The notes under the pieces: generated by a model
What the model saw: the letters and a program-made list of their open reading frames with translations, nothing else
What the model was told of the DNA's origin: nothing
The model's database searches: none
DNA from: Vibrio rhodolitus
Lineage (GTDB): Bacteria; Pseudomonadota; Gammaproteobacteria; Enterobacterales; Vibrionaceae
Direction of reading: 5' to 3'
Length of the DNA: 64,000 nucleotides
Assembly (NCBI RefSeq): GCF_003350325.1
Contig: NZ_QLYZ01000017.1
Location: forward strand, 1-64,000
Made by a program: the position numbers and the translations under genes
Shown here: piece by piece, positions 35,924 to 44,801 of the stretch
Position numbering within the stretch: the stretch's first letter is position 1
Layout: each line of letters opens with the position of its first letter

Positions 35924-36445
35924 GTGACAGATAAGAAAGTGATCCACACGTGGAAACGCATTTCTCTCGTAGAAGAAGACGTCGAATTACCTAATGGGCA
36001 ATCAATTAGACACACCACAATCGCCCACCCTGGTGCTGCAGTTATCCTGCCAATTGATGAGCAAGGTCGACTCGTTTTTATCAATCAATTCCGTCCCTCG
36101 TTGCGTAAATGGTTACTCGAACTACCCGCAGGAACGTTAGAAAGCGATGAACCGATTGAGGTTTGCGCAGCTCGAGAACTAGAAGAAGAAACTGGGTTTA
36201 GCGCCAAGGAAATTATTCCTCTTGGGCAAGTGACCCCTTTGGCGGGATTTTGCGATGAGATCCAGTACTTATTTGTTGCACGCTCATTAAGTAAAACCTG
36301 CCGCTATCAATGCGATGATGATGAAGTGATAGAAGTGCTACACATATCTCTTGCTGAAGTTGAGCAAATGATCATTAATGGCAGCATCAGTGATGCCAAA
36401 AGCATTGCATGTTTAAGCAAAGCTAAGCTGTGTGGTTATATCTAA
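35924..36445 (+). CDS. NUDIX hydrolase, ADP-ribose pyrophosphatase-like
   Basis: 173 aa. A complete NUDIX box runs from GTLESDE through RELEEETGF (~90-112), preceded by [19 protein letters not shown], the pattern of ADP-ribose pyrophosphatases (NudF type). These cleave ADP-ribose or related nucleotide sugars to AMP and ribose-5-phosphate. The start is GTG at 35924; no in-frame ATG exists upstream before a stop and no clear ribosome-binding site is seen. A tiny out-of-frame ORF (ATG at 35907) ends in a TGA that overlaps the GTG. ltaE follows 36 bases later and may be co-transcribed. Confidence 0.88.
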   Translation: MTDKKVIHTWKRISLVEEDVELPNGQSIRHTTIAHPGAAVILPIDEQGRLVFINQFRPSLRKWLLELPAGTLESDEPIEVCAARELEEETGFSAKEIIPLGQVTPLAGFCDEIQYLFVARSLSKTCRYQCDDDEVIEVLHISLAEVEQMIINGSISDAKSIACLSKAKLCGYI

Positions 36446-36481
36446 ATATAACTTCGGCTTTGGAAATGAATAGGAATAATA

Positions 36482-37486
36482 ATGGATTTTCGTTCTGATA
36501 CTGTCACTAAACCGACTCCAGCCATGCGCGAAGCGATGGCGCAAGCACTTGTTGGTGACGATGTTTATGGGGATGACCCAACCGTTAATGATCTTGAACA
36601 ATGGGCAGCAAACCGACATGGTTTTGAAGCCGCCCTGTTTACTACCTCTGGCACACAGGCAAACTTACTCGGTCTAATGGCACATTGTGAGCGTGGCGAT
36701 GAGTATCTATGCGGTCAACAGGCGCATAACTATCGCTATGAAGCAGGTGGCGCTGCGGTACTTGGTTCTATTCAACCTCAACCAATTGAAAACAATCCTG
36801 ACGGTACGCTGCCTTTCGATAAGTTGCAGGCGGCGATAAAGCCAAATGACAGCCATTTCGCCCGCACTCGCCTGCTAAGTTTAGAAAACACCATCAATGG
36901 TAAAGTGCTACCGATGGATTACCTTGCCAAGGCGCGTGAGTTTGTTGATAACAATGGTCTAGCGATGCACCTCGACGGTGCTCGTGTTTACAACGCAGCA
37001 ATCGCGCTTGATGTGGATGTCAAAGAAATCGCTCAGTACTTTGATTCTATGACGGTATGCCTTTCTAAAGGCTTAGCGGCGCCAATTGGCTCTCTACTAC
37101 TTGGCAGTAAAGAATACATCGCAAAAGCACGCCGATTGAGAAAAATGGTCGGTGGAGGTATGCGCCAAGCGGGCATTCTTGCGGCAGCGGGTAAACTGGC
37201 ACTGACTGAACAAGTTGAGCAGTTAAAACAAGACCACATCAATGCTAAGCGCTTGGCTGAAGGCTTAAACCAGATCCCAGGTTTTGCTGTGAATGCGGAG
37301 TTTATTCATACCAATATCGTGTTTGCCAAACTAGATGAATGCATCGACTCTCAGTTACTTGCCACCAAGTTGGCAGACGATGGCATTACAGTCACACCCG
37401 GCAATCCAATGCGATTTGTTACTCACAAAGACATCTCCGGGCAAGATATTGAGACTTGCTTGGAAAAAATCGCTAGTTACGTTTAA
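36482..37486 (+). CDS. ltaE: Low-specificity L-threonine aldolase
   Basis: PLP enzyme cleaving threonine or allo-threonine to glycine and acetaldehyde. Begins with [12 protein letters not shown], the family signature; [11 protein letters not shown] holds the PLP-contacting Asp, and [11 protein letters not shown] holds the Schiff-base Lys (~197). 334 aa, normal length. It follows the NUDIX gene closely and ends before a terminator. Confidence 0.95.
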   Translation: MDFRSDTVTKPTPAMREAMAQALVGDDVYGDDPTVNDLEQWAANRHGFEAALFTTSGTQANLLGLMAHCERGDEYLCGQQAHNYRYEAGGAAVLGSIQPQPIENNPDGTLPFDKLQAAIKPNDSHFARTRLLSLENTINGKVLPMDYLAKAREFVDNNGLAMHLDGARVYNAAIALDVDVKEIAQYFDSMTVCLSKGLAAPIGSLLLGSKEYIAKARRLRKMVGGGMRQAGILAAAGKLALTEQVEQLKQDHINAKRLAEGLNQIPGFAVNAEFIHTNIVFAKLDECIDSQLLATKLADDGITVTPGNPMRFVTHKDISGQDIETCLEKIASYV

Positions 37487-37516
37487 ACAGTGAGCATTTA
37501 AGCAAATCAACTATTG

Positions 37517-37545
37517 AGCTTCCCCCTACGGGAAGCTTTATTATT
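37517..37545 (+). terminator. Terminator after ltaE
   Basis: AGCTTCCC pairs with GGGAAGCT around a five-base loop, followed by TTATTATTT. Confidence 0.8.
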
Positions 37546-37584
37546 TGTAGCACACATAATTTTCTCACTCACAGTCACCACCTT

Positions 37585-37896
37585 ATGTATATACTCGCTT
37601 TTATTGCTCTTTTAGCTATTGCTCCGCTCGCCTACGCACAACCTTTTGGTGATGCGAAATTAGGGAAAGTGAAATCCCCGAGCTGTGTGTTTTGTCATGG
37701 TGCGAAAGGCATTGCCAACAATCCAAGCTACCCAAATCTAAATGGACAAAACGCCCAATATCTATATCAATCGATGCTCGATTACCAACAGGGAAAGCGC
37801 ACCTCATCAATGGCCCAAATGATGGCAGCCCAGTTACGTCAACTTAATGAGCAAGACTTAAAAGACATCGCTGCATTCTACGCAGAGCAAAAATAG
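37585..37896 (+). CDS. Small periplasmic c-type cytochrome (c553-like)
   Basis: 103 aa. A signal peptide (first 18 residues, ending AYA) precedes a class I cytochrome c domain with the haem site CVFCH (~34-38) and a Met-rich distal region (SSMAQMMAAQL) supplying the sixth ligand. Probably an electron carrier in the periplasm. No oxidase or reductase gene is adjacent, so its partner is unknown. Confidence 0.9.
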   Translation: MYILAFIALLAIAPLAYAQPFGDAKLGKVKSPSCVFCHGAKGIANNPSYPNLNGQNAQYLYQSMLDYQQGKRTSSMAQMMAAQLRQLNEQDLKDIAAFYAEQK

Positions 37897-38200
37897 CGGT
37901 TGAACTTTGTCTACAAGGCTTATTTAAACGCGATAAGCCTTGTCTCCCTGAGCAAATTATTCCTCCTATCTAACTCATTCTATTGGTTGGATTTTATTCA
38001 AACGACATCTCATTCAGTTTTTTCGAAAGTAATAATAGAGAAAAAGACAAGTTTGTTTACTCCACCCTTCACAGCACATCACATAAATTGCAGTTAAATC
38101 ATCAACATCCAAATTATTGTGATTTAGTTCAATTTTTTTGTTTGTTTTACCTACAACTTCAATATAGACTGCGCGCCCTTTTGACTTATTTATATAACAA
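37897..38200. other. 304-base gap with a hairpin after the cytochrome gene
   Basis: ACAAGGCTTAT at 37913 pairs perfectly with ATAAGCCTTGT ending at 37943 (11-bp stem, nine-base loop) but has no T-run; it may still terminate or stabilise the mRNA. The rest is AT-rich leader of the acyltransferase gene. Two possible short ORFs have no ribosome-binding site and unlikely composition. Confidence 0.5.
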
Positions 38201-39127
38201 ATGAAAAACATTTCTCCCGTCTTTAGATGGTCATTTCTCCTACCAAAATATTGGGGGACGCTGCTATTAGTCGCATTAATGTATGCACTAAGCTTGCTGC
38301 CTTTTAAGTTGCAGTTGGCATTAGGTAAGCGTATTGGTCGTCTTGTTCTTGGGCGGATAAAGAAACGTACCAACACCATTCGTCGCAACCTCGATCTTTG
38401 CTTCCCTGACTTAAGCGCAGAAAAGAAAGAACAGCTCGTGACTGAAAATATCGAAAATACAGGGATAGCACTATTTGAAACCGCAATGGCTTGGTTCTGG
38501 CCAGATTCGCGCGTTAACAAACATGTGACGATTGTTGGTATGGAACAGCTTGAAGAGTTGGAGAAACAAGGAAAAGGCGCTCTGATGCTGGCGGTTCACT
38601 CAATGAACCTAGAGCTAGGTGCTCGCGCGTTTGGCATCAAAAAATCTGGCATGGGCGTTTACCGTCCAAATAGCAACCCATGCTTTGACTATTTTCAGTA
38701 TCATGGTCGCTCTCGCTCAAACCGCACTTTGATCGATCGCCGTGACGTAAAACAGATGATTCACTCATTAAGTACTGGTGAACGCGTCTGGTACGCACCA
38801 GATCATGACTATGGTCGTCGCCGCTCGACATTCGCGCCTTTGTTCGCAGTCGAGAATGCCTGCACAACAACAGGCACAAGCTTATTAGCCAACGCATCAG
38901 ATTGTGCGATTGTGCCGTTTACCATGGTTCGAGACAGCAATGATCATTATATTTTGACCATTCACCCAAGTCTTGATGCCTATCCAAAAGAGTGTGAACA
39001 TTTGGCAGCGGTGTACACCAACCAAGCGATTGAGCGCTCCATTATGGCGGCGCCTAGCCAATATATGTGGCTGCATCGCCGCTTTAAAACTCGCCCAAAG
39101 GGCGAAGCGTGCTTATACAGCGTATAA
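38201..39127 (+). CDS. Lipid A biosynthesis acyltransferase (LpxL/LpxM type)
   Basis: 308 aa inner-membrane enzyme that adds a secondary acyl chain to Kdo2-lipid IVA. It has an N-terminal membrane segment, the catalytic HX4E motif in HSMNLELGAR (~131-136), then GVYRPNSNP, RSNRTLIDRRD and WYAPDHDYG, all closely matching LpxL. The residues within the HX4E box (SMNL) differ from the usual FLTL. A second paralogue probably exists elsewhere in the genome, so whether this is the main LpxL cannot be told. Confidence 0.9.
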   Translation: MKNISPVFRWSFLLPKYWGTLLLVALMYALSLLPFKLQLALGKRIGRLVLGRIKKRTNTIRRNLDLCFPDLSAEKKEQLVTENIENTGIALFETAMAWFWPDSRVNKHVTIVGMEQLEELEKQGKGALMLAVHSMNLELGARAFGIKKSGMGVYRPNSNPCFDYFQYHGRSRSNRTLIDRRDVKQMIHSLSTGERVWYAPDHDYGRRRSTFAPLFAVENACTTTGTSLLANASDCAIVPFTMVRDSNDHYILTIHPSLDAYPKECEHLAAVYTNQAIERSIMAAPSQYMWLHRRFKTRPKGEACLYSV

Positions 39128-39143
39128 GCTAGGATAAATTGAT

Positions 39144-39173
39144 AAAAAAGGTCAAGCATGCTTGACCTTTTTT
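39144..39173. terminator. Bidirectional terminator (acyltransferase / ppiC)
   Basis: AAAAAAGGTCAAGCA pairs with TGCTTGACCTTTTTT, a near-perfect palindrome with T-runs both ways. Confidence 0.9.
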
Positions 39174-39193
39174 ATTAAATTCAATTACTTGAA

Positions 39194-39472
39194 CTATGTG
39201 CGATAAAGGACCTTTACCACGTGCCAACCAAATTTAGTCTTCACTAGGTGAGGAACCAAGGTCTCTCCAGAGAAGCAAACTTTGTCAAATTGTGGCACCA
39301 TTTGTCCGCGACGAAATTCGCCAAGATCACCACCACGTTTGCCCGACGGACAAGTTGAGTATTTCTTCGCAAGAGTTTGAAACTTTGCGCCTTTCTTAAG
39401 CTGTTTGATAATGTCTTCAGCTTGTTCTTTGTGCTTTACTAAAATATGCAAAGCTGCCGCTGTGTTTGCCAT
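39194..39472 (-). CDS. ppiC: Parvulin-type peptidyl-prolyl isomerase (PpiC)
   Basis: 92 aa, a single cytosolic parvulin domain as in E. coli PpiC (93 aa). The active-site residues are in [32 protein letters not shown] and [11 protein letters not shown]. No signal peptide. Monocistronic. Confidence 0.95.
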   Translation of the reverse strand: MANTAAALHILVKHKEQAEDIIKQLKKGAKFQTLAKKYSTCPSGKRGGDLGEFRRGQMVPQFDKVCFSGETLVPHLVKTKFGWHVVKVLYRT

Positions 39473-39657
39473 AATTGTCTTAAATTACTCGTATCTCAAT
39501 GAGCTAGATTGTAACTAAGATTTTTGAGATCTTCATCAAACCTTTTCATCATTATTGCAACAGAACCTCTCTCATTCATCAATCTCTGATCTGTTTCAAC
39601 GAAAAATCAACTATTTGTCCTAACATAGTATGGTCAGTATCAAAAATGGGAATTGCA

Positions 39658-40578
39658 ATGGCAGTAAAAAGCAAGGCGAATCAGTCACAAGGAATGTTGA
39701 TGTTCACCTTAACGGCAAACAAACAAATGTTCGCGATTGGAACACTAAAAGTTCGTGAAATTGTCCCCTATTTGCCCACTACGCAGATCCCATATTCACA
39801 TCATCATGTTATTGGTACTGTCACTATTCGCGAGCTCAATGTGCCAGTCATAGACATGCCCGCGGCAATTGGCTTTCGTCCAATTCAGCCCGAAGAGTAT
39901 GCTTCATGTTTTCTGATCGTCACTGATTGCCTGCGTACCGTCGTGGCTTTTATGGTAAGAAGCATTGAAAAAATCATTGATTGTGATTGGCGTAATATCG
40001 AACCTTCACCTTCGACGGCAGGAAACAACGTCTTTGTCACAGGTATTACACGCTACGAAGAACAAATCGTACAAATGCTCGATGTTGAGCTATTGCTCTC
40101 AAAGATTTACCCACTTTCAGATTCGGAACGCATTCCGATTTTGACCGATGTGCAACGAGAGCGACTCAAAGAGCTCAATATCTTGTTGGTGGATGATTCA
40201 ACCATCGCACGCCGCCAACTTTCCAATGCATTAGATAGCATCAATATTCCTTACCAAATTTGTACTCATGGCGCAGAGGCACTTGCTTGTATGCGCGAAT
40301 CGGTGGCTAAGGGTAAAGCGATCGATTTACTGGTAAGTGACATCGAAATGCCAGGGCTTGATGGCTACGAATTGGCGTTTGAAACTCAGAGCGATCCTGA
40401 ACTTCGTCATGCCTACATTATTTTACACACCTCGCTATCTAGTGAGATATGTGTCAATCGCGCTAATCAGGTAGGCGCGCATGAAGCATTAGAGAAATTT
40501 AATGCCGGGGATCTCATCAAGGCAATGCTGCGCGGTGCGGATCAGATCGCTAAAGACCGAGAAGCAGTTACTGACTAG
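39658..40578 (+). CDS. cheV: Chemotaxis coupling protein CheV (CheW-receiver fusion)
   Basis: 306 aa from ATG 39658 (an in-frame ATG at 39646 is also possible). Residues ~10-155 form a CheW domain (FAIGTLKVREIVPY, then GTVTIRELNVPVIDM) and residues ~175-300 a receiver with LLVDDS, phospho-Asp in SDIEMPGLDG and the conserved Lys in ALEKFN. Couples chemoreceptors to CheA and probably aids adaptation. Vibrios carry several CheV proteins; no flagellar or che genes adjoin it, so this is a stand-alone copy. Confidence 0.93.
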   Translation: MAVKSKANQSQGMLMFTLTANKQMFAIGTLKVREIVPYLPTTQIPYSHHHVIGTVTIRELNVPVIDMPAAIGFRPIQPEEYASCFLIVTDCLRTVVAFMVRSIEKIIDCDWRNIEPSPSTAGNNVFVTGITRYEEQIVQMLDVELLLSKIYPLSDSERIPILTDVQRERLKELNILLVDDSTIARRQLSNALDSINIPYQICTHGAEALACMRESVAKGKAIDLLVSDIEMPGLDGYELAFETQSDPELRHAYIILHTSLSSEICVNRANQVGAHEALEKFNAGDLIKAMLRGADQIAKDREAVTD

Positions 40579-40773
40579 CTTGTCGTTATAAGTGAATGTA
40601 TTAGACGGTTAAATCACAATTCTCGGCACGATGAGTGATGGACTCTGTACCTCATAGAGCCGATTGTTTACTGTCTAGTCATTAGCAGTTTTGATACTTG
40701 AGATAGTGATTTTATGCAGCCATGCTACGTCTTAGCGATAAGCAGTTGCATCTTTATTGATTGAAACCAGACC

Positions 40774-41790
40774 ATGACAGAAGACGTATTTAAAAAGTCG
40801 ACGGCTAACCTAAAAAAAGCAGTCCCTTTAATGATGAAAAACCATGTCGCGGCAACGCCTGCCAACTATGCGCTGTGGTACACCTATGTTGACAACGCAA
40901 TCCCGAAGCTCAACCATGAATTGGAAAGCGTGATTGAGAGCTTTGGTATCTGCCCTCCAGCAGCGGGAGAGCAGTTGTATCACAAGCATGTCGCATCACA
41001 AAATGAAACCAAACTCAGTGACTTACGCGCCAATATCGAGATTCTTGTTGGTGAAGTAGCGAGTTCGATGACTGACACTATCAGTGATACATCGCAGTTC
41101 TCTGAGATGATAGATAAGAGCTTTAAGAATCTTGAGCGCGTAGAAGACGAAAGCATGTCGCTTGATGAAGTCATGGCGGTCATTCGTCAATTGGTGGCGG
41201 AATCACGTGATATTCGCCACTCCACAAGTTTTCTGTCCAACCAACTCTCTACCGCTAGTAGTGAAATTAGTCGCCTTAAAAACCAGCTTGCCGATGTTCA
41301 GCGTGAAGCACTATTTGATAGTTTGTCAGGTTTGTACAACCGCCGTTCATTTGACAACGATATCCAAACACTTTGCCAAAGCGGGCAGAACTTCTGTTTG
41401 ATCCTTGCTGATATCGACCATTTCAAAACTTACAACGACAATTATGGTCACCTATTTGGTGATTCAGTGATCCGCGGCTTAGCAAGAAGACTGCAAAGCA
41501 GTTGCCGAGATGGTATTACCGCTTATCGCTTTGGCGGCGAAGAGTTTGCTTTGGTGGTACCAAATCGAAGTTTACGCGTCGCGCGGCAGTTTGCCGAAAG
41601 TTTGCGCAGAGCAATCGAAAAGCTGTCCATCAAAGATCGCCGTAGCGGCAAGCAGGTTGGCAACATCACCGCTTCTTTTGGCGTTGCCGAACGAGAAGAG
41701 AGCGAAGCAGCGGAGTCAATCATTGAACGTACCGACCAATTACTTTACGAAGCCAAGCAGCTAGGTCGCAACCGCGTTATGCCAATTTAA
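40774..41790 (+). CDS. Cytosolic diguanylate cyclase (GGDEF)
   Basis: 338 aa. The N-terminal ~170 residues are helical with a segment MMKNHVAATPANYALWYTYV typical of a Vibrio/Pseudoalteromonas class of soluble cyclases. The GGDEF domain carries DSLSGLYNRRSF, DIDHFKTYND and active site RFGGEEF, so it is likely active. No RxxD at the usual inhibitory position. The ATG has no strong ribosome-binding site. Signal input unknown. Confidence 0.92.
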   Translation: MTEDVFKKSTANLKKAVPLMMKNHVAATPANYALWYTYVDNAIPKLNHELESVIESFGICPPAAGEQLYHKHVASQNETKLSDLRANIEILVGEVASSMTDTISDTSQFSEMIDKSFKNLERVEDESMSLDEVMAVIRQLVAESRDIRHSTSFLSNQLSTASSEISRLKNQLADVQREALFDSLSGLYNRRSFDNDIQTLCQSGQNFCLILADIDHFKTYNDNYGHLFGDSVIRGLARRLQSSCRDGITAYRFGGEEFALVVPNRSLRVARQFAESLRRAIEKLSIKDRRSGKQVGNITASFGVAEREESEAAESIIERTDQLLYEAKQLGRNRVMPI

Positions 41791-41846
41791 GCAACATAGA
41801 AAAAACTCGTCTATTCTTTAGCCGTAAGCCATTGACGGAGAAAACA

Positions 41847-42131
41847 ATGAAGAATAGTCGAGTTGCAACACCACTTCGCTTGCTCATCACCGCAGGCATT
41901 ATCAGCACCCTAGCCGCCTGTGCTGGTGATGATTCCCCCTATAAGAAAACTGAATATCAAATGGCTTCAAATCCTGCAGCTGTCTACTGTGTTCAACAAG
42001 ATGGCAAACTGGAAACTGTCACCGAGCAATCACAGAGAATGACCTATTGCGTGCTGCCAGATGGCTCGCGTGTCGAGCAGTGGGAATATTACCGTCAAAA
42101 CCATCAACAGAACGAAGGCTACTCCAAGTAA
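41847..42131 (+). CDS. DUF333-type lipoprotein
   Basis: 94 aa from ATG 41847, chosen because GGAG lies six bases before it. A lipoprotein signal peptide ends at the LAAC-A lipobox (Cys25), followed by two short repeats of the DUF333 pattern: NPAAVYCVQQDGKLE and TYCVLPDGSRVEQWEYY. E. coli relatives include YoaF and the C-terminal part of HslJ-type proteins. Probably outer membrane; function unknown. Confidence 0.82.
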   Translation: MKNSRVATPLRLLITAGIISTLAACAGDDSPYKKTEYQMASNPAAVYCVQQDGKLETVTEQSQRMTYCVLPDGSRVEQWEYYRQNHQQNEGYSK

Positions 42132-42173
42132 CCACTCTTACATTTCGCTGTTTGCCAAAGCTAGCATAACCGC

Positions 42174-43085
42174 TCAAAGCACTTCGCGGTTATGCTCTGC
42201 ATCTGGATCGAATTGGCGATTAAGAGTAAGCAACAAGTGATTAAACTCAACTAACATTTCTTTGTTACGCTCTAAAGATACCTCTGGGCTTGTCTGCTCA
42301 ACTAACGCAGTTAATCGTCGAAGAGCTACTTGGCTATTATACATGCAATCAAGCTGACGTAGTTGACTCAAGGCAGTTAACGCTAGTTGATACGGCGGTT
42401 TTCTCACGCTTGCAAGTGGACGCTGAAATACCCCGGCCACAACCCCTTCTAAATAAACGCGATATGTGGTCAGCTTGTCTATTAATAAAAATGCCTTGCC
42501 TTGCTCGGTTTGATATGGGTATTGAGCTATCGTGTGCTGTGCCATTACAAGTGGTAGATCAATGCTGATGCCACGCTGCTGAGCGTGGCGAATAAAACGC
42601 CCAACCAAGCCTTGCTCTGGCATCAGCTTTTCAATCTCAATAATCCGCTCAATGTGATAATCACTCGACACTAAGCGAATACAAATCGGCGATATTTTCG
42701 AACCTAAATGCTCCTCAAATAACTGCTCAGCAAGTAACTGGTCAGCGAGCAGGTCCGCAGCAAAAATCAGATTTTGAACACTGTTGGTTGACTGGTTTTC
42801 TAGCATGATTCGCTGCGGCGATAGGTATTGGGCAAAATTAGGGGCAAGCTGAGTAAAGTGCTCAAACAAAGCCTCAGCTTCTGTGCGAGCGTGCTCTTCA
42901 GGACCTCCGCCACAAAACATAATCGCCACTTGCTTGTGCGTTAGCCTAGGCAGCACTTCGACCAGCGCACTCACACGTGATCGCCCTTCCTCGGTTAACT
43001 CATCATTTACCAACCGTTTACCTAATACGATCAAGACTTCAGTCACATTCTCTATTGTTGACTCACTCAATAACTGCCTTGTCAC
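42174..43085 (-). CDS. YdcF-like (DUF218) protein
   Basis: 303 aa cytosolic protein with the DUF218/YdcF pattern: EVLIVLGKRLVND at the start, AIMFCGGGPEEHARTEAEAL and LVSSDYHIERI. E. coli YdcF binds S-adenosylmethionine; the activity is unknown. There is a helical C-terminal extension (~220-303) of unknown role. It lies between the lipoprotein gene and the serine deaminase gene, divergent from the latter. Confidence 0.8.
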   Translation of the reverse strand: MTRQLLSESTIENVTEVLIVLGKRLVNDELTEEGRSRVSALVEVLPRLTHKQVAIMFCGGGPEEHARTEAEALFEHFTQLAPNFAQYLSPQRIMLENQSTNSVQNLIFAADLLADQLLAEQLFEEHLGSKISPICIRLVSSDYHIERIIEIEKLMPEQGLVGRFIRHAQQRGISIDLPLVMAQHTIAQYPYQTEQGKAFLLIDKLTTYRVYLEGVVAGVFQRPLASVRKPPYQLALTALSQLRQLDCMYNSQVALRRLTALVEQTSPEVSLERNKEMLVEFNHLLLTLNRQFDPDAEHNREVL

Positions 43086-43155
43086 TGCCTAATTCTTCCT
43101 TCACTAGCTATAGTTTAAGTGCCGATAGTTTTGTTTATAACCATAGGATACCGTG

Positions 43156-44532
43156 ATGCTGTCGATATTCGATATATTTAAAATTGGCGTTGGTCCCTCA
43201 AGCTCCCACACCAACGGACCAATGCTTGCTGGGTTCGATTTCAGCCAGCGACTTAAGCAAAAAAATCTACTACAAACGATTAACAGAGTAGAAGTAAATC
43301 TTTACGGCTCCCTATCCTTGACGGGTATTGGTCATCATACTGATAGAGCAGTAATTTTAGGTCTGCTTGGTCACCGTCCCGACACCATTAAAGTCACCAG
43401 TGCAAAACAAGCATTGCAGCAAACCATCGATAACCATTTGCTAAACCTTGCCGGTAGTAAAGAGGTGATCTTCAACTACGACACAGATATTCTCTTTCAC
43501 TCAGACAATTTACCACTGCATGAAAATGGCATGTCGATTATCGCCTACGACTCCGACTCAAAGCCCATATTTACTGAAACCTATTACTCTATTGGTGGCG
43601 GATTTATCGCGACTGAACAGCAGATGCTGCACGGAAAAAATCAAACTTCAGTCGAGGTTCCTTTCCCTTTTGCTAATGCTGAGCAATTGCTTGATGACGC
43701 AGAGAAAACGGGGCTCAGTCTTGCATCACTGATCCTACGCAATGAGGTCTGCTTTCAGCCGATGGCGGAAATAGAGCAAAAAGCGGAACAGATCTGGAAA
43801 GTGATGCAGCTTTGCATGCAACGCGGTTTTGAAACCGAAGGCATTCTAGACGGCGGACTCAATGTCACGCGGCGCGCTCCAAATCTGCAGAAAAAACTCG
43901 AATCTAACCATGAACTTGAAAGTGACCCAATGGCAATTATGGATTGGGTTAACCTGTTTGCCTTCGCGGTTAGTGAGGAAAATGCAGCCGGTGGACAAGT
44001 GGTTACCTCACCGACTAATGGCGCGGCGGGCGTTATTCCCGCCGTTCTTATGTATTACCATAAATTTATTCGCCGCTTAGATACTAAGCAGCTTAAAGAT
44101 TTCCTCGCCGTTGCCGGAGCTATTGGCATTTTGTACAAAATGAATGCCTCGATCTCTGGTGCTGAAGTCGGCTGCCAAGGGGAAATTGGCGTGTCATCTT
44201 CAATGGCGGCGGCGGGACTCACTTCACTAAGAGGGGGCAGCAATGAGCAAATCTGTATTGCCGCTGAAATTGCAATGGAGCATTCACTGGGCATGACCTG
44301 TGATCCGATAGGCGGCTTAGTGCAAGTCCCCTGTATTGAGCGCAACGCAATGGGAGCCATGAAAGCGATTAATGCATCAAGAATGGCACTAAAACGTACC
44401 AGCAAAACGCTCATTTCACTCGATAAAGTGATCGAGACCATGTACGTCACGGGCAAAGACATGAATCGTAAATATCGCGAAACCTCTTTAGGCGGGCTAG
44501 CACTTATTCATCTCGCACCACCCTGTGAATAG
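43156..44532 (+). CDS. sdaA: L-serine ammonia-lyase (iron-sulfur type)
   Basis: 458 aa from ATG 43156 (AGGATACC upstream; GTG three bases earlier is possible). Converts serine to pyruvate and ammonia using a [4Fe-4S] cluster. The signatures [13 protein letters not shown] at the N-terminus and [40 protein letters not shown] and [16 protein letters not shown] supply substrate and cluster Cys residues. It could equally be named sdaB. A 16-bp hairpin follows. Confidence 0.94.
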   Translation: MLSIFDIFKIGVGPSSSHTNGPMLAGFDFSQRLKQKNLLQTINRVEVNLYGSLSLTGIGHHTDRAVILGLLGHRPDTIKVTSAKQALQQTIDNHLLNLAGSKEVIFNYDTDILFHSDNLPLHENGMSIIAYDSDSKPIFTETYYSIGGGFIATEQQMLHGKNQTSVEVPFPFANAEQLLDDAEKTGLSLASLILRNEVCFQPMAEIEQKAEQIWKVMQLCMQRGFETEGILDGGLNVTRRAPNLQKKLESNHELESDPMAIMDWVNLFAFAVSEENAAGGQVVTSPTNGAAGVIPAVLMYYHKFIRRLDTKQLKDFLAVAGAIGILYKMNASISGAEVGCQGEIGVSSSMAAAGLTSLRGGSNEQICIAAEIAMEHSLGMTCDPIGGLVQVPCIERNAMGAMKAINASRMALKRTSKTLISLDKVIETMYVTGKDMNRKYRETSLGGLALIHLAPPCE

Positions 44533-44549
44533 ATGCATCATGTCAATAA

Positions 44550-44590
44550 GCCTTCTGCAAACGTCACCTTGCCAGACGTTTGCAGAAGGC
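44550..44590. terminator. Perfect 16-bp hairpin after the serine deaminase gene
   Basis: A 16-base arm beginning GCCTTCTGCAAACGTC and its exact complement flank a nine-base loop. There is no T-run, so it may be an mRNA-stabilising structure, an atypical terminator or a protein site; each arm contains GCAAACG/CGTTTGC, like the PurR half-site found 100 bases on. Confidence 0.55.
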
Positions 44591-44671
44591 ACTAACAATC
44601 CATCAATCTCTCACCAACGACACTTACACACATAGCTATCAAGCGCATAATTTCCAGTATCAAACACCAAC

Positions 44672-44687
44672 AAGCAAACGTTTGCTG
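44672..44687. promoter_or_regulatory. PurR-like operator upstream of the POT transporter
   Basis: The palindrome AGCAAACGTTTGCT (44673-44686) has the complete core GCAAACGTTTGC of the PurR/LacI-family operator ACGCAAACGTTTGCGT. It lies about 115 bases before the transporter start. Confidence 0.6.
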
Positions 44688-44801
44688 GAAATTTCAGAAT
44701 AAAATCCTACTAAAATGTGGGGAAATTTCGTGCATCAAAAAGATTTTCTGACATAATCGTCCGCCTTCCCAATTATTTGAACTAAATCACAAGAGAAAGT
44801 T

